A DNA stretch of 64,000 bases, taken from positions 15,128,001 to 15,192,000 of the forward strand of contig OZ020485.1 in NCBI GenBank assembly GCA_963971405.1, given 5' to 3'. The number at the start of each line of letters is the position of its first letter. Position 1 is the first letter of the stretch. Under the pieces are notes generated by a model. It ran no database searches, was not told the origin of the DNA, and saw only the letters and a list, made by a program, of their open reading frames with translations. The position numbers were made by a program, and so were the translations under genes. This document shows, piece after piece, positions 53,943 to 64,000 of the stretch. The DNA is from Psococerastis gibbosa (taxonomy: Eukaryota; Arthropoda; Insecta; Psocodea; Psocidae).

Positions 53943-55560
53943 TTATTTTTGTCGCTTACACCCATGCAGGCCTTTTTTTTTACGGCGCCTCATCCCTCCC
54001 ACGGGGTCAGTGGCACGGATCTTATTCTTCCAGGTGTTTCGGTTTTTGGAATCAATCATATCCGGCGAGAGACCGAAGGTTCTGAGGTCCTCTCTCACTT
54101 TCGTTACAAGGGACATCCTCGGTCGTCCTATAGGTCTTGGGCCCTCTACCTTGCAGTCCCTTACACGTTGTTGCAGGTGTCCATCTTCTCTTCTTAACGT
54201 ATGGCCCCACCACGCCAGTCTTCGTTCCCTGACTTTATCGGTGATCGGTGCTACTTGCATCTCCGCCCGGATGCCCTCGTTTCTCCTCCTGCCTGTTAAT
54301 TTGTAACCCAGATATTAACGCAACATGCGTATCCCAGCCACATGCAGCAATTGCTCTTTCTCCTCCGCAATGGCCAGCACTCCGCTCGGTAGGTCATACA
54401 CGGTCTCACCACTTGCTTGTACGTATATGCGGAATTTGATTTGAATTTTTCGGCATTCTCCTATCCTTCAAGATCTCCGCCATATCTCGCCACTTGGCCC
54501 AACCTGAGGTTACCCGTACTTTTACATCGTCTTCACAGCCGCCATTCTCGCGTAACGTTGCTCGTAGATATTTGAATGTCTTGGCCTTCTCTAGGTTTTG
54601 GTTATCTACTTTTATCGATCCAGGTTCCTGGCTTATGCATTCCATGTACTCTGTTTTCTTGCGATTCACTTTAAGCCCCTGGCGCTCCACCGTTTCCACC
54701 CACAGTCTGAGAGTACTCTCGACATCTTCTCGCGAGTCTCCTACCAGGAGGATATCATCAACGATGAGAAGGCTTTCTGGCGCTTGCCCTTGCATCTGCC
54801 TGGTCACTACGTCCATTATGAGAACGAACAACAGCGGTTCAAGGTTGACCCCTGATGCAACCCATAAGTTACTGGGAAGGTGTAACCGACCCCTGCCGCA
54901 CTACGCACTCGTACATATTCTTTATTAGCCTTATATAGCTTTGCGGAACTCGTCTCTCTTCCAACACATCCCAGATTAAACTTCTCGGTATTCTATCATA
55001 GGCTTTTTCCACGTCCACGAACACAATGAACAGGTTTTTTCTTTTCTCGATGTTTTTCTAGCAGAGTCCTTGCAATGTGTCGTATATTCCATCTGTAGTT
55101 CCTCGACCTGGCATGAATCCTAGTTGGTTTTTGGAGATGGTCTCATTTATTAGAACTCTGAGTCTTCTCTCAACCACCCTTTCCATCCACCTCATTGCAT
55201 GGCAGTGCAGTTTTATAGGTCGGTGGTTGCCACAGTCTTGCACATCGCCCTTTCGCCCATCTGGCGTCTTTTTATTGTAAGTTACTTTGTTGTGGCCTAA
55301 TGTTCCACGCATAGTACCTACTGTCATGTTGTTTTGAATTAATTTCTCTGTAACCTATCGTACTGCCTCGTAAATTGTATTTATTCTATTTAGTTCATTT
55401 GTGTATAGTCTATTAGTGCTAGGGCTGAGCTGCAGGCTACTAGTGGGGTCACAGGTGGCAGATAGCGAATATAACGCATAAGCAGTCCCCGACCAAGCAG
55501 CGGCATAATCAGAGGGTGTGGTAACAAGTCTGGTGGTGCAGGCTTGTCTAGGGAAAGCCA
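53943..55560 (-). pseudogene. RTE-like non-LTR retrotransposon, 3' half of RT ORF, decayed
   Basis: The minus strand reads, in order: GDVQDCGNHRPIKL, ERVVERRLR, ISKNQLGFMPGRGTTDGIYD (55327-55058); [12 protein letters not shown] and a ..SLIWDVL segment in another frame; VDDILLVGDS (the FADD box reads VDD), GLKVNRKKTEYM, FKYLRA (54831-54406); and the tail RRLAWWGHTLRRED...GRPRM (54260-53943). Block order and the WWGH..RR tail fit RTE-type endonuclease-reverse transcriptases. Multiple frameshifts; the N-terminal endonuclease is missing. Confidence 0.85.
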
Positions 55561-57384
55561 CTAGAACCCGACGTAGACTTTGTGATGGGGCGAATAGTTG
55601 CCGCCACTAAATAAGCAACCACTACTAAGGTACTCATTTGTCATGGGGTTGGCCCCGAAGGTGAATGAACTCAATGAAGAGTCAACGGCATAAAAATGCA
55701 GAAGGCAACGAAAAACCACTGTTAGAAGGCATGTCAAAGTACACTCGATACTCTACATACTTGACTTCGTTTTCGAATGGAAAATAGCCAACACAATGCA
55801 TTAAAATGGTCGAATATTTGCGCTACAGTGATTTTTTAAACATTATTGATATGCTCTGATAATTTTTTTTTCGGATTTTCAATTATTCGTTTATTTATTT
55901 ATTAAGTTTTTAAATTGTTATATTTACTCAAACATCCTGGGGGGGGGGGGGGGCTTGACAAGTACCTGGGGGTCGCTATGCCCCCCTAACTACGCCAATG
56001 TATAGCAATCTAGCTGAGTACGTCTATCGAAAATAGGCAACAACAAATTTTAGAAAGTTGGTTATTATGACTTAGTCGCCACTGGTAGTATGAAACAGTG
56101 CACCCGCCACTGCTGGAGCAAAAATCAATCCTGAGATTCGAATAAAATCTTCCGAGTTCCTACTTCCTTGGGCTGGGTCTAGCAGCCTGCGGGTCGCAGG
56201 TATAAAGACCATTCAGCGAAGCAGCAGGGGGTGATGCCTCCCCTACCTTTACAGTTTACACTTTACAGCCGTGAGCCGTTGGCTCAGGGTCATCTTTGTT
56301 TTGCCAGATAGTGTCACTAGAATTAACTATTTATTAGCAGAACATTATTAATGTTTTTGTTAAATATTTTTATATTGCCTCTATTATTTTTAAATAATAT
56401 ACATTTAATTTAAACTAGAAACTTAAATAGTGATGAAAAATATTTCGTTTTTTTCTTCTTCATATTTTCATCTGTGGTCTGTCCGAAATTTTTCCTACGT
56501 ATTATATCCTCTTAAAATCGCCTTATACCAGCGCAAGTCACCGAAACTCTCCCAATCGTCACCATAATAAGCCCGCCCCCTTCAATTGTTGATGGCATAT
56601 AAAATAGCAAGGCACTCAGCGCACAGCTTTAGTTAATCGTGCATATACGTAAAACTAAGAGCCGAAGAGAGGAGCTCGAGCAGTCTAGTGGAAGCTGACA
56701 AAACGCAGATCAATATTTAGGTGGGACAATACTGCCATTTGTTGATTTTCTGCGGAAAAACCCGCCTTCAAAGCCGCTTTACCACAATTATTTTGGAGTT
56801 GTGCCTTTTTGATAGAAATTCGCTTGTAGTAATAGAGTAACATGGATATGTTCACTTCTGATCGGATCATATTGAAGGATTTGTTCCGTTTTGACGGGAA
56901 TATAATATTTTAACTTAAATTTTAGCTTAAAATAAATATAGGATAATTATGAACCCTGAATGGTTTGTGTCAGCCAAAAAGCATCATAAAAATTAACCCC
57001 GCAATCAATCCTTTGAAGGTCACGAAGTGACAAAACATTTATTTTAAACAGCAACGGATGTATAATAACAACCTTTACATTAAAGGCATATGACACATTA
57101 AATTAATTAGGCTACAAACCTTTCAGAGTACACGATTGTATTTTCTGACAAAAGAAATAGAGTTAAATTTTAAGCTGATTTATTGAGGTATCTGCAAAGA
57201 AAAAAGAAACATACTAAGTTAGCATACCGTAACTTGTAAAATATATTAGACTGTTTTTTTTTGTTAAGCTAGACAACTAACCGATAAGGTCTTCTGTTTC
57301 ACTTACTACATTGGGCATGCTTAAAACACTGATTTGGAGCATATTTTGGTATCCGAAATTAGATACTGTATAGAAAAAAACTGG

Positions 57385-57450
57385 ACTTAGCGGGATTCAA
57401 ACCCACAATCTACGCCTAATAGGGGCGTCGTCTTTAATAGCATATAATAC
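57385..57450 (-). repeat. tRNA-like sequence, probable SINE head
   Basis: The minus strand has a GTGGGTTTGAATCCCGC T-arm-like B box. The D-arm half is poorly conserved. A second such box (ccggttctaatcc) lies on the minus strand near 58745-58755, inside RpL12 intron 3 sequence. Confidence 0.35.
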
Positions 57451-58009
57451 TGCAATATAATGTATACCGTGGTATGGCTACGAGACATGGTGCACATACG
57501 AAAAAGGAGTTGGAAGTCTTAAATATGTGGTACTATAGACTATTTAACACCATAATAGGAGGCACCAATGCTAGGAGCAGGCCAAGCAAGACGTACGCAG
57601 ATAAGGAGGATATTAGATCCGAACTCAAGAGAACGGCCCAGAACAGAGATGAATAGCGAATATGCAATGCAAACCAATCGATAGATTGCGACTAAAGTAG
57701 AAGACACAGGAGTTTGTTCTAATAAATGGCCTGAGCCCTTAATGAACTAGTACATGTTACATACTAAATAGCCTCCAATTTTTTATTGAGGTTTTTTCCT
57801 CAGTGGCTAAATAAAACTCCCTGCGAGCATTGAAAAACCAGCCAGCAGGTGGATGGGATGCCAACCCCAACCAGAGAGAGCTGCTGAGACAATTTACATT
57901 CAAAATGATTAAACTATGGCAAATAGCATGGCATATCATAACATTCACAACTCCCATAAATTTAAAAGTATAAATCGTGCCCCCAGGGAAATAAGTGCAA
58001 CCATTATTA

Positions 58010-58190
58010 TTAAATGGACTTTAATTGCACCCTTTGAACTTGGCCGTGCCAACGACCTGATCGGTTTTTCGAAATAATTGGTATTGTTTCCGATGAGTTT
58101 TTGGCCGTTGGCAAATTGGCTCACGTTCTCGATGTCAACCCACACCTACTGTCAGGCGATTGGTCAGAGCAAAGTCTCCAATATAAATGT
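58010..58190 (+). repeat. Interspersed repeat family C, copy
   Basis: 'ccctttgaacttggc', 'ccaacgacctgatcggtttt', 'ttggcaaattggctcac' and 'tcgatgtcaacccacacctact' match 24175-24365 and 25948-26075. Confidence 0.5.
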
Positions 58191-58324
58191 TACTTTGAGC
58201 ATCCCCATTGATTTCACTAACAAACTCATAATTAACTTGCCGGAGTAAATAACCTCGAAACGTTAGAAGAATTTTGCCACAGAAAAAAAAAATGATCTCA
58301 GCAACTCGCTCGGATACCTACCAT

Positions 58325-60785
<2,461 letters not shown>

Positions 60786-61387
60786 TGTAGGTTGTTTACA
60801 ATTAAATAATCAATCAAATGATGCTAATAATGCCCGATTAAGGGAGATTAAAATAATTCCAACTCGCGAGAAGTCGAGAACCTCAACAAAAACAAATATG
60901 GCCGACCCACCAAAACGAGAATCGATAATTCGATATGCCGATATGGATTCTTTCAATGGAAACTTCAATGCTTAGCTTACGTTCAATGGAAAATTTAGTT
61001 GAATGTCAACAAATCTTGTCGTGTACTTGTGTGTGGTGCATTTCAGCATTTGTGTACCTCGACATTTTCTGTGCTTTAGTTTAAATTGTCTGAGTTAATA
61101 AATCAACTTATTTACTCTAATGGATGTATTGGATGAGGTCCCAGGAATTGCACGTCTTCCTGTTAATCTTATTTCATACGAGTAAGTTCGACTCCATAAT
61201 TAAACAACACAACTTCAGTTGTTTGCTATAGCAACAATCAACGCAACTTGTACGTTTTGAGGTTGAATTTTGTTATTGGATGTGCATGTGTAATTATTTC
61301 TTCATGTGCTATAGAGCCATTCCGGTATAGAGGGTATTTTGGCTATTACTGCTACAAAGTGATTGACTGAAGACCAATTGACCTACC
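60786..61387. promoter_or_regulatory. Divergent RpL12/Ess2 intergenic promoter region
   Basis: About 600 bp separate the two start codons, in head-to-head orientation. A CTCGCGAGA palindrome core (60863-60871) resembles the TCTCGCGAGA element common in ribosomal and bidirectional promoters, and ATCGATAA near 60920 resembles a DREF-type site. There is no TATA box for either gene. Transcription starts cannot be fixed. Confidence 0.5.
61120..61181 (+). CDS. Orphan exon-like ORF with a consensus donor (unknown)
   Basis: ATG followed by 20 codons, MDVLDEVPGIARLPVNLISY, plus two bases, then GTAAGT. No stop occurs before the donor. Splicing to the best acceptor before Ess2 (TGCTATAG, ending 61315) would hit a stop within five codons, so it would act as a short upstream ORF in an Ess2 5' leader. 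Otherwise it may be the first exon of a gene continuing past the window. Not recognised. Confidence 0.3.
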
Positions 61388-62809
61388 ATGGAAGGAGATG
61401 TCCCCCTTTTCAAAGTGCCAGTAGGCACGCCTCCAAAGTCACGCAGGAGAGTCCTCGAGGAGGAAACCTATCTCAATACAATGGGTGATATTATAGAAAG
61501 GGATTTCTTTCCTGACTTAAAGGATTTGCGAGTCTTACAGGAGAAGTTGGACGCTGCTCCTAAAGCCTATGGCTCTGACCTCCCTCAATGTGATAGCCCA
61601 GCAACGTTTGAAACGCCAAAAAGAACCGATAATAACGGATCGTCCACAGTATCGCATGGCGACCAAGAAAGTATTCGGAATAGTTTGCCAACCGCCGCTA
61701 TCAATGTAAAGGCTGGAAGTAAAATTTCGAGATTAACGCTTGATCAATTCGTTGAACACTATACGACTGAGGACGATGAAAGTTTCAAGGAAAAGCTAAA
61801 AGAAAATGATGAAAAATATAAAAAAATGTATGGTTTTATGTTTAACGAGGAGCAGACCGTGAATGATACTGCTAGTAGACTGATTGTACCATCTATCGAG
61901 GAGCAAGCCAAAGGAGTGCCAAAGACTTTAGCATTAGACACGTGGACTTATAGAAATAAAAATGAACTAATGTTTGCACCGGAAGGCGTAGCCAATCAGT
62001 CAAGTAGTAATGAAGGAAGACTGATCAGCTACAAAAATACTAGTCTGCGTGAAGTACCATTCGACAGCAAAATATCAACCTCACAGTTGCTGTTGTCTAA
62101 GGAAAGCCAAGCCAGAGCACAACAGGGTAAGATTGGTATTGATGGCAAAATCCTCGTTGACAGTGAAAGGTCGGCTGGTATATATAACTTTGTAAGGACG
62201 CCCTCCCCAATGCCCGGTGTTGCCGAATCACCGCTCATGACGTGGGGAGAGATCGGGGGAACCCCCTTTCGGCTGGATGGCGGCTCCACACCGTCGTTTC
62301 ATATTCAACAAGTTCCGAAGCGGGAGAAAATAGCTTTTGCGTTAGCGGATAAGGTGACAGAAAGCCATCGAGATGTAAAAAGGAAGGCCGCTGATGCTGC
62401 ACGACCTCCACGTTGTTCCCCATCGCCCGGTCGCAGCAGTATTTTTGGCTCTATGTCACCTGCCGCCCAACGACTTGCAACGAATGCATTCGGCCGACGG
62501 CCTCACAGCGGGACACACTCTCCATTCCACACCAGACCTTCACCCTCTACCCCACGATCTCTCATGTCGCCATCCACGCAACGTCTGACTCCAAATCTAT
62601 TGAGGAATAAACCGGGTAGTGGAATAATCTCAAACTCAAGAAGTCCATTTGTTACTCACCCCCACGGGTCGGTGAAGTCACAGATAAGTGAGTCTGCAAC
62701 GGTGCCGTCTGTGTCAGAAAGTAGTGCAAATTTCACAGATATTACCGACAATCTTCTATCTTTATCAAAGGATCCTCTTGTCAGGCCGCGGGCTGAAGAC
62801 TTCTTTTAG
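61388..62809 (+). CDS. Ess2: ESS-2/DGCR14 splicing factor, intronless, 473 aa
   Basis: A nuclear ESS-2 family protein associated with the spliceosomal C complex. Family signatures in order: RRVLEEETYLNTMGDIIERDFFPDL (residues about 19-43); SPATFETP (about 76-83); LDQFVEHYTTEDDESF (about 118-133); LDTWTYRNKNELMFAPEGV (about 181-200); RTPSPMPGVAESPLMTWGEI (about 269-288); a Ser/Pro/Thr-rich, basic low-complexity part (330-440); and the terminal DITDNLLSLS.....RAEDFF. Length and motif order equal those of the human protein (about 476 aa). The start is fixed by a TGA in frame two codons upstream of the ATG. The ORF is uninterrupted, unlike RpL12 and Eps15 in this window. It is divergently paired with RpL12. 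Confidence 0.96.
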   Translation: MEGDVPLFKVPVGTPPKSRRRVLEEETYLNTMGDIIERDFFPDLKDLRVLQEKLDAAPKAYGSDLPQCDSPATFETPKRTDNNGSSTVSHGDQESIRNSLPTAAINVKAGSKISRLTLDQFVEHYTTEDDESFKEKLKENDEKYKKMYGFMFNEEQTVNDTASRLIVPSIEEQAKGVPKTLALDTWTYRNKNELMFAPEGVANQSSSNEGRLISYKNTSLREVPFDSKISTSQLLLSKESQARAQQGKIGIDGKILVDSERSAGIYNFVRTPSPMPGVAESPLMTWGEIGGTPFRLDGGSTPSFHIQQVPKREKIAFALADKVTESHRDVKRKAADAARPPRCSPSPGRSSIFGSMSPAAQRLATNAFGRRPHSGTHSPFHTRPSPSTPRSLMSPSTQRLTPNLLRNKPGSGIISNSRSPFVTHPHGSVKSQISESATVPSVSESSANFTDITDNLLSLSKDPLVRPRAEDFF

Positions 62810-64000
62810 ATGAAGGACACATGCTTCACGATAGTTTTAAAGTAAGACTTATTTAACTTTATTTAGTGGAGTGAAATTAACGCAAGTGCTAGATGTTAAG
62901 TATACATTTTTTTCCCGCTGTTTGCCCGTTAAAATGAAACTATTATACAGTGTGCAGTACGCTCAAAATAGTAATTTATTTCCTACCAGTAGCTGCCAGA
63001 TATGATCGTAAAAGAGGCACTTGCATGAGAATGTAGGCTACTTTTCAGGATGTCTCTTCTGCATCAACGCCTACCAACTGTACGATTTTCGCATATTTTT
63101 TCTTTGCGAACCATACGTTATAAAAATCGTATAACTTATGCGTAGGTTACAAAAATTTGGTATATATCCAAGTTGTAGAGGGCTATTTAATACGTAGGTA
63201 TTAGTTTTAGTGTAGCGATTTTTTTTCGTTAAATTGATTGGGGTCAAAAATGTATCAGATAGATGTGTATGGCTTATTTGGAGTAAACGGACATGAAATT
63301 AAGAAGCTTGTACGTTTCTGCCTCAAAAATAGATCACAGTTTCAGGTGCAGTTATCTCAAAAATCTTAAAAATCGCAGTTATCCACTTTGACTTATATGC
63401 GCTTCAATTATTGAATACGTGGAAAAATTATAACACCTAACATTGATAATGCCTTACGGTATAATATAGTCCTCTATACGAAATTAACTAATGTGACTTG
63501 TTGCAATACATCAATAGCTAGATCTAATTGGTGTTCGGGGCAACAGTGAGCGGTTGATAGAATTCAACCTCGTCTCCCGCGGCAAGAAGTAAGTAAACAA
63601 GCATAGCCTTATATTTAAAAAAAAACTCACCCGATTGCAAGACTCGTACTAAATATGATTTAGTCACCTACGCTTGTTACTTAATTGTGTTTGTGTGGCA
63701 AAAGGTCCAACTTTCAGTGTTATGACAAAATTATTTGAGATTTGCTTTACTCCTTAGATACAAGTCTCTTTGGAGCATCTACATAGTGCTGGGGTTGACA
63801 TTTTTAATGTAATTTATTATCTACTTACACTGTGGCAATCGTAAGCATGTATGAGCTGGTCCATTTTAGCTTTTAGCCGTAGGGTTGACATTGAGGACAA
63901 CTACTGTTACTGCGGCCGTAACGCTTTTTCGTGACACAGAAATTCCCGATGCCCCCGTCTATATGGAAGTTTCACTTCAATAATAATAATACCCATTTGC
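62810..64000 (+). other. Ess2 3' flank
   Basis: AT-rich DNA with no further ORF of note and no AATAAA within the first 300 bases after the stop. At 63150-63190 a phrase (ttggtatat.ccaagttgtagagggc) resembles 22950-22990 and 18400. From 63850 there is a weak family-C-like stretch (ttttagccgtagggttgacattgaggac). Confidence 0.4.

Larger units (their letters stand above)
55600..58324. other. Gene-free region 3' of RpL12
   Basis: Contains a G-run (55938-55953) with a solo 'ctacgccaatg' end, a tRNA-like segment (57385-57450) and a family-C copy (58010-58190). A TATAAAA at 56598 with a TCAG 18 bases later precedes no coding exon I can find. Confidence 0.4.

Noticed and set aside
53689..54306. 205-codon plus-strand ORF
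   Set aside because: It crosses the end of family A and runs antisense to the RTE RT tail; an accidental open frame.
56598..56619. TATAAAA followed by TCAG as a promoter
   Set aside because: The spacing is only about 20 bases and no coding exon follows. Kept only as a note in the region entry.

Overview
This window comes from an animal nuclear genome: genes are split into exons with GT/AG introns, intergenic DNA is AT-rich, and long stretches are packed with DNA transposons, hairpin elements and decayed non-LTR retrotransposons. A single Eps15/Eps15L1-type gene and a small cuticle-type secreted protein gene (signal-peptide exon MMKL, TATA plus TCAG initiator) point to an invertebrate, most likely an arthropod. 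The organism assignment is an inference.

Layout. (1) 330-31293, plus strand: a complete Eps15 endocytic adaptor gene. I joined 14 coding exons in frame into a 1028-residue protein with three EH domains, a coiled coil, a DPF-rich tail and two ubiquitin-interacting motifs. (2) 17961-11029, minus strand: a complete six-exon gene nested in the large Eps15 intron 6. It encodes a 479-residue type I membrane protein with two Ig-like domains around a W..W..C..C segment, resembling the FAM187 family. Its intron 4 holds a 1.43-kb inverted repeat. (3) 31.3-43.9 kb: no host gene is evident. The stretch holds a complete-ended but dead Tc1/mariner element, several MITEs and an element with terminal inverted repeats that carries an exon-like ORF. 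(4) 44997-43915, minus strand: a two-exon gene for a 65-residue secreted peptide with a recognisable core promoter. (5) 45.2-58.3 kb: gene-free repeat DNA, including a non-autonomous hAT element with a perfect 8-bp target duplication, RT remnants of two non-LTR types, and copies of an 0.8-kb interspersed repeat. (6) 60785-58325, minus strand: the complete four-exon RpL12 gene. (7) 61388-62809, plus strand: the intronless Ess2 (DGCR14) spliceosome-factor gene, divergent from RpL12 across about 600 bp. An orphan exon-like ORF with a donor site lies between them.

The most unusual structures are the antisense Ig-receptor gene with its giant intronic palindrome, two separate tandem arrays of about 160 bp inside Eps15 that duplicate exon ends (one coupled to tRNA-like sequence), and a set of hairpin MITEs that share ends and TTA/TAA target duplications but have unrelated palindromic interiors. 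All exon joins were made by eye from reading frames and splice signals. No transcript or database evidence was available.
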